A stretch of 64,000 nt of DNA from Semisulcospira habei (GCA_036245525.1 BTPG01000004.1:235418318-235482317); one strand, 5' to 3'; shown: positions 35,001 to 48,874, numbered from the stretch's first letter. Numbers and translations are program-made. The notes: a model not told the origin generated them from the sequence alone.

Positions 35001-38000
35001 GTATTAACCCATATCATACCGAGGCTAAAAGCTTCAAATTTGTACACTGCCATAAGCAAGCTACATTATAGTACTTACAGATAAGGATATAGACCGATGG
35101 CTTTAGTTCAAGGGTGGTGCCAGAATAGCTTGGCGCCTAGAAGCACCATGCTATTCTGGCACTATCCTTGAACTATTTTAGTCAAACTTGTTTCACACAC
35201 TGTGTATTCCGAATGATAGGGGATAAACGTGTGGATGTGTGTGTTGTGCCTTTCAGTGGTGGAGGACATCGGCAAACGGCGGGAACCACTGCCCCTGCTG
35301 GAGGCCATCTATCTCATCACACCAACTGAAAAGGTTATCACCCATTAAACTGAAGCTCTATTTCCCAAATCTTGCAGTTGTCACCCAACGACTATGAACC
35401 AGTTGCAGGAGATGAATCAACCATGATAATTCAAGGGTAGTGCCAGATTAGCTTGGCGCCATGACAGCTAATCTGGCACTACCCTTGAATTATCATGGTC
35501 GATCCATCTCCTGCTGCAGGGTGTCGGGGTTGAATGGGGTAAATACTAATAGTGGTGTGCTAGTTATTATCATGGTCGATCCATCTCCTGCTGCAGGGTG
35601 TCAGGGTTGAATGGGGTAAATATTTATATTGTGGTGTGCTAGTTATGTGTCTGATTTAGTTTGTTTTGTAAGTAATGTGTCCAGTTTTGATCATGCTGCT
35701 GCGGCCATCATTAACTAGTAATTAGAACGTTCTTCGTCGTGTGACTTGAAAGACAGGCCGCAGGTGTGAGACTAGACGTGAACTCTCTCATTCTAGAGTG
35801 AACAGTAAGTAGATGGATTGACCGTGACAGCTCTAAGGGTGGTCCTGATCAGCTCGAGGTTTGCAGTTTTTAGTTAATAATAATAATAATAATAATAATA
35901 AGCGCATTAAATAGGCGCTTTATCCCAATTGAAAATCGGCTGAAAGCGCCGCCGCGAACTGAACCCAACAAGCACGCTCACGTGAATCACGCGCATTCAC
36001 TCACACACTAAACGTAAACACAGAACTTTCACGTGGTGCTAAGGGCAAGCTCAAGCGAGCTACTGTAGTTTTTGGAAATTCAAAATCGTTTGTATTTGAA
36101 ATTTGATTAAGTGGACTGAAACTGATACCAAAGTGGAGGGGGAGGAAGAGCCGGAGTACCCGGAGAAAGAACCCCCGACGGTCTGCCCGAATTAACGGTG
36201 ACACTTACTAGAGGAGAAAAATCCGACGCCGGAACCCGTAATCGAACCTCGCACCTTTAGCATTGGTGGCAGGCACCTTAACCACTGCGCCATGGACCGC
36301 CTAGAGTGATGTGTAATGAGGTGGATTTGCTGTATTTATTTCTCGTGCTGGCCAGGGATTACGGCTCATAGTCCGTTTTCAGTCATTTCAATTTTGTGCA
36401 CTGCCACCGATACATTGCTATTACTGCCTCATACGAAGAGAACAGAATAGACACATGTAGTGATGTAATTGCTAGTGTTACTGTAACTACATGTAAGTGC
36501 TTGGTCATGATGCATGTAGTGATGTAATTGCTAGTGTTACTGTAACTAAGTGTACGTGCTTGGTCATGATGCATGTAGTGATACTGTTGCTGGTGTTACT
36601 GTAACTAAGTGTACGTGCTTGGTCATGATGCATGTAGTGATACTGTTGCTGGTGTTACTGTAACTAAGTGTACGTGCTTGGTCATGATGCATGTAGTGAT
36701 ACTGTTGCTGGTGTTACTGTAACTACATGTAAGTGCTTGGTCATGATGCATGTAGTGATACTGTTGCTGGTGTTACTGTAACTACATGTAAGTGCTTGGT
36801 CATGATGCATGTAGTGATACTGTTGCTGGTGTTACTGTAACTACATGTAAGTGCTTGGTCATGATGCATGTAGTGATACTGTTGCTGGTGTTACTGTAAC
36901 TACATGTAAGTGCTTGGTCATGATGCACATAGTGATACTGTTGCTGGTGTTACTGTAACTACATGTAAGTGCTTGGTCATGATGCACGTAGTGATACTGT
37001 TGCTGGTGTTACTGTAACTACATGTAAGTGCTTGGTCATGATGCACGTAGTGATACTGTTGCTGGTGTTACTGTAACTACATGTAAGTGCTTGGTCATGA
37101 TGCACGTAGTGATACTGTTGCTGGTGTTACTGTAACTACATTTAAGTGCTTGGTCATGATGCACGTAGTGATACTGTTGCTGGTGTTACTGTAACTACAT
37201 GTAAGTGCTTGGTCATGATTAACATGTAGTGATGTACGCTTGTACCGTATGTTGATTTTTTTCCCTCACAGTCAATCACAGGGATGATGGCGGACTTTCA
37301 AAACCCCAACAACACGCAGTATCGGGGCGCGCATGTTTACTTCACAGAAGGCGAGTAGTTTGTGTTTCTTCTCAGTTTGATATATATTACATGTACATTC
37401 TCCGTTTGATGTATACATCATATTACATGTACATTCTCAGCTGGTGGACAAGCCACCTGTGTTGAAGTTTGTCTTGTGTTTGTTGAAGACTCTATAGAAG
37501 CTGTTTTAGGCAACCTGTGCCAGAAAAACATGGTCTTTATTAATTTAACTGCAAGGCCGTAAATCTCCAAATGTTAGAGGTGTCACTTCACACCTATGTA
37601 CCAGTATCACAAGATGGATCAACCATGATAATTCAAGGGGTTTGCCAGATAAGCTTGGCGTCTAATGGTAGTCTTGTGCTAATTATCACGGCCAATCCCT
37701 TTTCTGCTGTAGTGCGTGGGGGTGATTGGGTAATGACAGGCTCTCTCTCCAGACAAGCCACGAAAGGCAGGAAGTGTCGCCTGTAGTGCGTGGGGGTGAT
37801 TGGGTAATGACAGACTCTCTCTCCACACAAGCCGTGAAAGGCAGGAAGTGTCGCCTGTAGTGTGTGGGGGCGATTGGGTAATGACGGGCGCTCTCTCCAG
37901 ACAGCCGTGAAAGGCAGGAAGTGTCGCCTGTAGTGTGTGGGGGCGATTGGGTAATGACAGGCTCTCTCCAGACAAGCCGTGAAAGGCAGGAAGTGTCGCC

Positions 38001-41000
38001 TGTAGTGCGTGGGGGTGATTGGGTAATGACAGGCTCTCTCCAGACAAGCCGTGAAAGGCAGGAAGTGTCACCTGTAGTGCGTGGAGGTGATTGGGTAATG
38101 ACAGACTCTCTCCAGACAAGCCGTGAAAGGCAGGAAGTGTCGCCTGTAGTGCGTGGGGGTGATTGGGTAATGACAGGCTCTCTCCAGACAAGCCGTGAAA
38201 GGCAGGAAGTGTCGCCTGTAGTGCGTGGGGGTGATTGGGTAATGACAGGCTCCTCTCCAGACAAGCAGTGTAAGGCAGGAAGTGTCGCCTGTAGTGCTGC
38301 GTGGGGGTGATTGGGTAATGACAGACTCTCTCTCCAGACAAGCCGTGAAAGGCAGGAGTGTCGCCTGTAGTGCATGGGGGCGATTGGGTAATGACAGGCT
38401 CCTCTCCAGACAAGCCGTGAAAGGCAGGAAGTGTCGCCTGTAGTGTGTGGGGGCGATTGGGTAATGACAGGCTCTCTCTCCAGACAAGCCGTGAAAGGCA
38501 GGAAGTGTCGCCTGTAGTGCGTGGGGGTGATTGGGTAATGACAGGCTCCTCTCCAGACAAGCCGTGAAAGGCAGGAAGTGTCGCCTGTAGTGCGTGGGGG
38601 CGATTGGGTAATGACAGGCTCCTCTCCAGACAAGCCGTGAAAGGCAGGAAGTGTCGCCTGTAGTGCGTGGGGGCGATTGGGTAATGACAGGCTCCTCTCC
38701 AGACAAGCCGTGAAAGGCAGGAAGTGTGACCTGTCATTAAAGACCATTATTTAGGTGGCTGCACTCAACTACAAGATGGTCTCTATTGACAGGTGATCCC
38801 TTGTAACGGTGGTCGCTGAACGCAGGTTGTGTTGTGCATATGCAATATGCCTGCCTTCGCTGTCTGCCAGCTGTCGTTCCTGTGTGAAGATAGAAAGTGC
38901 ATGTACAGTGATAAAGGGAACACTGTACGTTATTGGTAGCAGGGGTTTGCTACACAGACCCTTGTATGACTGCGGGAGGTCAAAGAACCATTTGTATCGG
39001 CTTTCGGGGTACAATGGTTCCTTTGACCTCCTGAAGGCCTACATGGGTCCATGCAGCAATCAATAATGTATTTGTTTTCATTCCTCCACTATTTTCATAA
39101 AAGAAATCAAGAAGAAATCTTCTGACCTGGATCACGCCAGACATGACTTGACACCAAAGGAATATACATTAATACATAATAGACTTATGACGTAATCTAA
39201 CATCTTTCATGACATGCTGTCTCCAGTAGCGTGCCTGTTTTGAACAACACTAAATAGCTTTGTACATTAGAACGTTTTGGTGATCTTTTATAGAACAAAA
39301 CTGGCAGAAAGAGGGCTACAAAAAGTCCGCCATTAGTCACTACAAGGGTTTTTGTAACGAGCTCACATGGTACAGTTTACGCTGAAGTAATTGGTCGTGT
39401 GACACAGAGATGAAAACACAGGACAATGTAGCTGTTGCTTAATCATGAGGCTGACAGGTGTTCTCTAAGTATTGCAGGTAGGACACTGTCGCATGTGTGT
39501 GAATCGAGGTAATAGTTATTGACAAAAGTTGCATGACTAATGATATGATAGAATCAATGCAAGTTTATTTACAACGGTTAAGGCATTGACATCGTCATTG
39601 ACACAGCCATTTTACAAACCTGCCGTTGCTAACAACTACAAGACTATCTACATGTGCACATACACGTAAGTAAAACATAACACTTGCAAACAATTGACAA
39701 TACTGTTCACATAGGCAGTAGTTCAAATGATAAATGAAAAAGATAACAGGCTTAATTGCAAATAAATTGGACCCAGCATAGAAAGAGACATATAATACAT
39801 GTAGTTAAGGCATCCCTACGAGTGATCCACAAAAAATACTTGCAGAGACCCTTTTTAAAACAGGCTAGCTAGCGAGGAGGCGGATTTTACATGGTCAGGA
39901 AGAGCATTCCAGATATGTGTCCCTGAGAAGGATAAGCTGGTTTGATATAGATTGATCCTTGGTTTTGGGACTATAGATGATGAGATAGCAGTGTGACAAT
40001 TGTTGTTGACTCATTCAGCCCGACGGCCGTACTTCCCAAATTTGGGAGACGTCATCTAATGACTGCACCAGTCGCAGGAGATGGATCGACCATGATAATT
40101 CAAGGGTAGTGCCAGATTAGCTTGGCGCCAATCGACCATGATAATTCAAGGGTAGTGCCAGATTAGCTTGGCGCCAACAGGCGCCAAGCTAATCTGGCAC
40201 TACCCTTGAATTATCATGGCTGACCCATGGGTCCTAATACAGCTGTGTTAACCCGAATAGCCCCGAAGCACTACAGCAGGGGATGGAGCGACCATGGAAA
40301 TTCAAGGGCAGTGCCAGATTAGCTTGGCGTCGACAGGCACTACCTTTGAATTATCATGGTTGACCCATGGGTCCTACTACAGCTGTGTTAACCCGTTTTG
40401 CCCCCAAGCACTACAGCAGGGGATGGAGCGACCATGATAATTCAAGGGTAGAGCGAGACTGGCTTGGCGCTTGATGGAACTAACCTTGAATTATCATGAT
40501 GGATCCATCTCCTGCATCTGGTACATTGTCATTGGGGGACACCCCACAATTTCAGAATGATGTCTTTCGATTAAATGTATTAACTTGCTTGAGACATACC
40601 GCATGCGAATACACAACAAAACAGAGAGTCCATACAGCTCTCAGCAAGATGCACAGTATCTCATGAACCCCTGCACCTGCATGGGCTCATGAGAATCTTA
40701 GCCTCTTGCAGATGAAAAGGTCCGGCTTTCCACTTTGGCATTTTGCAGCACGTCTGGATGCAGCACATCTCAAATGCGTTGATCAGATTTGCAAGTCCGC
40801 ATCTAGCAACAACATTGATGAAGCTTTGAATATTGGTGAAGTTTTGATTGTGTATGATCATATTGATGAAGTTTTGATTGTGTATCCAAGCTGCACGAAG
40901 CTCTTCCTACGGTGTCCGACAGTTTACTTTACCGCTGCGGCAGCCACCGTGAGGAGACTGTTCTTACTCTGCTCCACATCGGGCACACATATGTTACGCA

Positions 41001-44000
41001 CTCTTACTTACTCAAACAGGATGAGCGTCCATGGTGTTTTGCCTGTGATGAGCAGTTTTCTGTTCGACACTTTTTGCTGTCTTGTGCTGATCTAATTGAC
41101 ACAAGATATAATCACTTCACAGCAGACTCCTTGAAGGTTTTGTTCCGGGATGTTCCCCCGGACAGAATCGTCACTTTCTTGAGAGAAAGCAATATTTTTA
41201 ACAAGATCTGAGCATTATGGTCTATGTGAATTTGACTATTTTGCCCTTTTTGAGAGTCTGTAGACGTTTCTTTTAAAGACTTGTGCGACATTTTAGCCAG
41301 ACATTTTTAAGGTATATTTACATCCTGTTTTAAGACCTTTCTTTTAGTCTGGCTGGCCAGATTTTTACCCATCCAGCCGTGAGATGGCCTTAGTTTGCCT
41401 GCTCGGCGTTAAACCCAAATAACAATTGATTGTGTGTCGCGTGCAGCATGTCCCGATGATTTGTTCAACAAACTGTGCAAGTCGACGTCGGCCAAATTCA
41501 TCAAGACCCTGAAAGAGATCAACATTGCCTTTCTGCCGTACGAGTCGCAGGTGAGACGGGTTTCTTTAGTCGCACGCCTCTTGTTTGTCATGGCTGTTTG
41601 ATTACTATTATTGATTACTATTACTACAGCAGATCCTGTTTGTCATGGCTGTTTGATTACTATTATTGATTACTATTACTACAGCAGATCCTGTTTGTCA
41701 TGGCTGTGATTACTATTATTGATTACTATTACTACAGCAGATCCTGTTTGTCATGGCTGTTTGATTACTATTATTGATTACTATTACTACAGCAGATCCT
41801 GTTTGTCATGGCTGTCTGATTACTATTATTGATTACTATTACTACAGCAGATCCTGTTTGTCATGGCTGTTTGATTACTATTATTGATTACTATTACTAC
41901 AGCAGATCCTCTTTGTCATGGCTGTTTGATTACTATTATTGATTACTATTACTACAGCAGATCCTGTTTGTCATGGCTGTCTGATTACTATTATTGATTA
42001 CTATTACTACAGCAGATCCTGTTTGTCATGGCTGTCTGATTACTATTATTGATTACTATTACTACAGCAGATCCTGTTTGTCATGGCTGTTTGCTTACTA
42101 TTATTGATTACTATTACTACAGCAGATCCTGTTTGTCATGGCTGTTTGATTACTATTATTGATTACTATTACTACAGCAGATCCTGTTTGTCATGGCTGT
42201 CTGATTACTATTATTGATTACTATTACTACAGCAGATCCTGTTTGTCATGGCTGTTTGATTACTATTATTGATTACTATTACTACAGCAGATCCTGTTTG
42301 TCATGGCTGTCTGATTACTATTATTGATTACTATTACTACAGCAGATCCTGTTTTGACTGAGCGCCGCTACTAGAGAACACCTGTCTTCAAAGACTGTTG
42401 TTTAGGTGGTTGTAGCCACTGTAATCATGATGGTTAACCCTCTGAACCCTGAGGTATTCCCTTCAGACCTGACTTTATTTGAGAGCTTTTAGTCTAGATA
42501 TGGGTACCTCACATTACAAAATAATTAAAAAAAAATAACTATTGCAGATATCACCATAAAAGTATAAATTATATAGTATGTACAGACTTGTCATTGGACG
42601 GACAATTGTTTTGTCTATGTTTTAAGACTGTGTCCCCTGTGTCAAAGTGCTTGGTGACGAAAATAGTGACAGGTGAGAGAAAAACCTGAAAAAGTAGGAT
42701 GCTTCATACTGAGAATAATTATCTAGCTCCATGCAACACTAACTATGTGTCAGTCACAGTGCCACATTACTGTCCATGCACTGCCAGCATGATGATACAC
42801 TGTATTGTCCTCTACCTGGTCTCTAGATGTCCTTCTCTACACCTGTCGTTGATACGGTATATCCACAGTATCCACAGCACACAAAAGAAAATGTTACTGT
42901 TTTCAGTTGAAGTCACAATTATATGCACATTAGTTTGTGAGTAGCTAACAATACTACCGTGTCTATACATACTATATACATCCGATTCTTGTCACTGGTG
43001 TCCACACTGTCACCTACATCACCATGCCATGGTAAATCAGCAACCCAGGTGAAGGTAGAAAAGAGGCATATCGTCGGGATCATCGCCTTCGTCGTCAGAT
43101 TGTAGTTCAATGTCACTGTCGGTGTCGGTGTCATTCACGGCCGGCTGACCGTGAAAACGTGTGACTAGTGCCGGTGGGTCAAAGATATCGCTGTTCCAAC
43201 AAGTCAAACTGTCCGGCATCCCAAAACTCATTGTCCGACCACAAGTCATCATCACTCTCAAAATCACTCGACATTATCACAAAATTACACACTAGTAATT
43301 TAAGAACTGCAAGAGTAACACACTCTGGCACTGCCAGGATATCGGTTAAGTAAACAGGATGTGGTCAAGTAACCGCGCGGCCACCGAGGTCATGCGAGCC
43401 ACGATGCACGTCACCACACGCGTGATTCGAAACACCTGAAACCACTGTAGCGGTTTGCCGGGTTCAACGGTATATAAGGCCGCCAACCGCTACAGCGGTT
43501 TGCCGGGTTGAAAGGTTTAATGAAAGGTAACTCTTTTGGTCTTTCAGTTCTTCTCTTGAGAGAGCAAACAAGTATGCCTGATGAGCAAAAGGTCCTTAGC
43601 CCAACGTCAGTCTTAGCTGGCCCACGCACAGCTGTGCGCTGGCCAGGTAAGGCTGATGTCAGCCCAAAGACCCTGTGCTCATTGGGCATATTCCTGGGAG
43701 CCAGAAACCTGTTTGCGTTGTATCCTACACTGCGGTAATACTGGGCACTAGGCATTCACACTCTGGTACGCTGTATACTGAAGTACATAATACCGGGCAC
43801 TAGGCATTCACACTCTGGTACATTGTATACTGAAGTACATAATACTGGGCACTAGGCATTCACACTCTGGTACGCTGTATACTGAAGTACATAATACTGG
43901 GCACTAGGCATTCACACTCTGGTACGCTGTATACTGAAGTACATAATACTGGGCACCAGGCATTCACACTCTGGTATGCTGTATACTGAAGTACATAATA

Positions 44001-47000
44001 CTGGGCACCAGGCATTCACACTCTGGTATGCTGTATACTGAAGTACATAATACTGGGCACCAGGCATTCACACTCTGGTATGCTGTATACTGAAGTACAT
44101 AATACTGGGCACCAGGCATTCGCACTCTGGTACATTGTATACTGAAGTACATAATACTGGGCACCAGGCAGTGTTTGTTCTTTAACGCAGTCTCACAATC
44201 TGCCCTTCAGGCTCCCGTGCTCTGCGAAATACTCAGCAGACTATCTGGTTCCTGAGTCGAGCTAAATTGTACTACATGCAACATTTCAAAGCCATTTGTG
44301 GTCAGGTTAGTCTGTGAAATGAAATGGCAATGTTGTGTTATTTCAGGTGTATTCGATTGACTCGCCTGAGACGTTCCAGTTCTACTACAACCCCCAAAAG
44401 TTGCCTGGCTACACACCAAACCTGGAACGCTGTGCCGAACAAATTGCGACTCTGTGTGCCACCCTCGGCGAGTATCCCGCCGTCAGATATCGCAAGTACG
44501 TATTTACAGTGCGCTGTGTGATGGTATTTACAGTGCGCTGTGTGATGGTATTGACAGTGCGCTGTGTGATGGTATTTACAGTGCGCTGTGTGATGGTATT
44601 TACAGTGCGCTGTGTGATGGTATTTACAGTGCGCTGTGTGATGGTATTTACAGTGTGCTGTGTGATGGTCCGAGATTTGGACCTTGTGGCCAAAAGGCTG
44701 CAACGTCCAAAATCACAGACCAGCATGGTTGGAGACTAATGTAAACTGGCTGACGCATACAGCTGTCACTGCTGTTTACAGTACGAGAACCGACGGCTGG
44801 TGTATATACGCATGGCCAGGCCCGGAGCGTCATTTGAATCATAGCCGTCGGCACAAAAACATAAGGCTGTGGCTTTAGGCGACGATGTACCTTCATGAAC
44901 TGACGCCTTAAACTAATAAATCCCAAGTTGACATTTCCAAAATTGTGGAGGTGTCCCCTACAGACTGTGTACCAGTTGCAGGAGATGGATCGATCATGAT
45001 AATTCAAGGGTAGTGACTCCTGGTGCAAAGTGCAAAGCCTGTTTGGCAGTGTATGATGCACGTATGTTTCCGATTCCACTCCGCAGTGTATGATGCACGT
45101 GTGTGTTTCTGATTCCACTCCGCAGTGAGTACGACCGCAATGCAGAGTTTGCGCAGATGGTGCAGCAGAAACTGGATGCCTACCGAGCGGACGACCACAC
45201 CATGGGTGAGGTGAGGTGTACCTTTCCTTGATCCAACTTTGGGGGAGCTGGGTGGCTCGGTGGTAAAAGTGTTCGCCTCTTCACCGAGAGGTCCCGGGTT
45301 CGAATCCAGCTTGGGTCAAAATTTGTTCAGACCCTTTTTCGGGGTGCCCCGTCTTTGAAATCACCTTCGTGGTGGACAAAAGACGTTAAGCCCTGAACGT
45401 TTTTTTTTTATCCAACTTTGTTAGTCTGCCTCACTTCAGCTTTGTGGGCGATGTCTCGTCAGAGTTGTGTGTGTGTACAGAGGGCTCGTCGAGTGGAATC
45501 CCAGGTCGAGCTCTCAGCTCTCTGGTTTGGATCCAGCTCCGCCGTTGTTTGGCTGAATCTGGTTATGACGATTTTTTGAGAAAGCGCGATTTGCGTTGTA
45601 TAAAATATTATTCACATGGACTTGCTGACTTTGCTAAATAATGGCGGAGCTGTTCTTCAGTTTAACCCCAAGGTCCCATTTGCCATCAGAGGTGGCACCA
45701 GGTGACTTGACCCGTTAGCCCCAAGGTCCCATTTGCCATCAGAGGTGGCACCAGGTGACTTGACCCGTTAGCCCCAAGGTCCCCTTTGCCATTAGGTGGC
45801 ACCAGGTGACTTGACCTGTTAGCCCCAAGGTCCCATTTGCCATCAGAGGTGGCACCAGGTGACTTGACCCGTTAGCCCCAAGGTCCCATTTGCCATTAGG
45901 TGGCACCAGGTGACTTGACCCGTTAGCCCCAAGGTCCCATTTGCCATCAGAGGTGGCACCAGGTGACTTGACCCGTTAGCCCCAAGGTCCCATTTGCCAT
46001 TAGGTGGCACCAGGTGACTTGACCCGTTAGCCCCAAGGTCCCATTTGCCATTAGGTGGCACCAGGTGACTTGACCCATTAGCCCCAAGGTCCCATTTGCC
46101 ATCAGAGGTGGCACCAGGTGACTTGACCCGTTGGCCCCAAGGTCCCATTTGCCATCAGAGGTGGCACCAGGTGATGACCCGTTAGCCCCAAGGTCCCATT
46201 TGCCATCAGAGGTGGCACCAGGTGACTTGACCCGTTAGCCCCAAGGTCCCCTTTGCCATTAGGTGGCACCAGGTGACTTGACCCGTTAGCCCCAAGGTCC
46301 CATTTGTCACATTGTGGAGGTGCTGCCTAACGACTGTGTACCAGTTGTAGGGGATATATCGACCATGATAGTTCAAGGGTAGTGCCAGATTAGCTTGGCG
46401 CCTTCAGGCGCCATGGCACTACCCTTGAATTATCACGGTGGATTTATCTGCTGCTGAGGAGCATCAGGGCTAAATGGGTTAACTCGGTCAGCCCGACGCA
46501 CGTGTTTCCCAAATTGTGGAGGCGTCATCTAACGACTATGTACCAGTTGCAGGAGATGGATCGACCATGATAATTCAAGGGCAGTGCCAGATTAGCTTGG
46601 CATCATCAGGCGGAGTAATGCAACACCTAGTCGTTCCGATCTCCGTGGCTGATGTTTCATTGTAGTCCTATGCGCAGGGCGTGCAGAAGGATCGATCAAT
46701 GCTGTTGATTTTGGACCGGGGCTTTGACCCCATCTCACCCCTGCTTCACGAGTTGACCTTTCAGGCCATGGCCTACGACCTCTTGCCCATCGAAAACGAC
46801 GTCTACAGGTCAGTAGTCACGGCAGTCTGCTGTGTTTGTCTAGGCTTTAAACCATCGCATCCAGAGGCTGAATTGTTTGAAATTTGCTGATTGTCCTATG
46901 AGGGCTACATTACGGATCAGGAGACGGATCAACCGTTTTAGTTGAAGGGTGCTGCCAGAACAGCTTGGCACCACCCTTGAACTATCATAGTCAAGTTAAT

Positions 47001-48837
47001 TTCCAGCAGCAGTGTGTCTGGATGAACAGGGTTAAACATGTGGTTCTTGTGGAAAATCGGATGTGGACTAAATTTTCTTTTTCTGATACAGTAGAACCCG
47101 CTTCAAGCACCAACATTTTTGGCACGATAAAAGTGGCCTTTAACCCCTAACATGCTGAGGCTAAAAGCTTCCAATGTGTACACCGCCATATGCAAGCTAC
47201 ATTACAGTACTTACAGATGAGGATACAGACCGATGGCTTTAGTTCAAGGGTGCTGCCTGAATAGCTTGGCGCCTAGAGGCGCCAAGCTATTCTGGCACCA
47301 CCCTTGAACTATTTTAGTCACTCTTATTTCACACACTGGTGTATTCCGAATGATATGGGTTAAAGACGGATGCTGTCTTCAGAGAAGTCTAGAGGCAGAC
47401 TGCGTTGCCTGCCATTAAAGACCATCACGTGGATGGCGGCCACAGTTGCCTACATGATGGTTTTTAAGTCATCACTTCTTGAGGATGAAACTATCGGTTT
47501 TCTAGATATCCTGTCAGGTCTATGTCACAGTTCATGAGACAGATCGACAATGATAGTTCAAGGGTGGTGTTGGAATAGCTTGGCACCTTAGGCGCCAAGC
47601 TATTCCGACACCACCCATGAACTATCATGGTCGATGTGGATCCTGTTACAGCGTGTCGGGGCCTTCTGCCAATGATGTAATCGCGCATTAGGGTGGTCAC
47701 TCCTAACAGGTTCCGGCGTACTTCAAAACCCTGGATTTTTGAACTCAAAGTCGTGTGCCCCGTGTTGATTTGTGTGTTTCAGGTACGAGAATACGAACGG
47801 CAGCGAGGTGCAGGAGAAGGAGGCGCTGCTGGATGAGAACGACGAATTGTGGATCGAGCTGCGACACCAACACATGGCCATCGTCTCACAGTGAGTCGTC
47901 TCCCCCTCTCACACAGGATTATCTTTCTTGCTGTGCTGACCCCTTGTTTCCTGGGCTCGGCCGCACAAGTGGGCGTAGTCCTGTGCCAGCCACTAAGCAA
48001 GGTGCTCCGCTATCGCTACCTTGCTTAGTGGCCGGCACAGGACTAAGGTCAGTGGTGCAACTGGTCCATACTGTGGTGGGCAGTAGTGACGTACCGCAGG
48101 ACTCAGCATGGAATTGCTAGAACTAGAAGGTAACTTGACTATGGAGGGGACTGGACAAAAAGACAGCCACATGCCGGCATTCACACATGCACACACATGG
48201 GCGACCTTTAACAAGAACACTGTAATCACTAAAGTCATTAAAGGCCACCATTTAGGTTGCTCTGGCTGTGACTGTGACTGTGGCAGTAGCTGTGACTGTG
48301 GCTGTAACTAAGACTTTGGCTGTAGCTGTGACTGTGGCTGTGACTGGCTGTGGCTGTGACTGGCTGTAGCTGAGACTGAGGCTGTGACTGGCTGTAGCTG
48401 AGACTGTGGCTGTGATTGTGACTGGCTGTAGCTGTGACTGTGACTGGCTGTAGCTGAGACTGTGACTGTGACTGTGGCTGTGACTGACTAGCTGTGACTG
48501 TGGCTATAGCTGTGACTGGCTGTAGCTGAGACTGTGACTGACTAGCTGTGACTGTGGCTATAGCTGTGACTGGCTGTAGCTGAGACTGTGACTGTGGCTG
48601 TGACTGACTAGCTGTGACTGTGGCTATAGCTGTGACTGGCTGTAGCTGAGACTGTGGCTGTGGCTGTGACTGGCTGTAGCTGTGACTGTGGCTATAGCTG
48701 TGACTGGCTGTAGCTGAGACTGTGGCTGTGACTGGCTGTAGCTGTGACTGTGGCTGTGACTGTGACTGGCTGTGACTGTGGCTGTGACTCGCTGTGACTG
48801 TGACTGGCTGTAGATGTGACTGTGACTGTGACTGGCT

Positions 48838-48874
<37 letters not shown>

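Noticed and set aside
37679..38747. Two overlapping ~350-codon minus-strand frames ([20 protein letters not shown] repeats)
   Set aside because: They exist only because the 72-bp satellite is mostly codon-multiple; two frames are open at once and both follow unit-length changes.
45242..45320. Genuine tRNA gene
   Set aside because: A and B boxes are present, but an 11-bp target duplication and a 3' body show a SINE; the acceptor stem is not convincingly paired.
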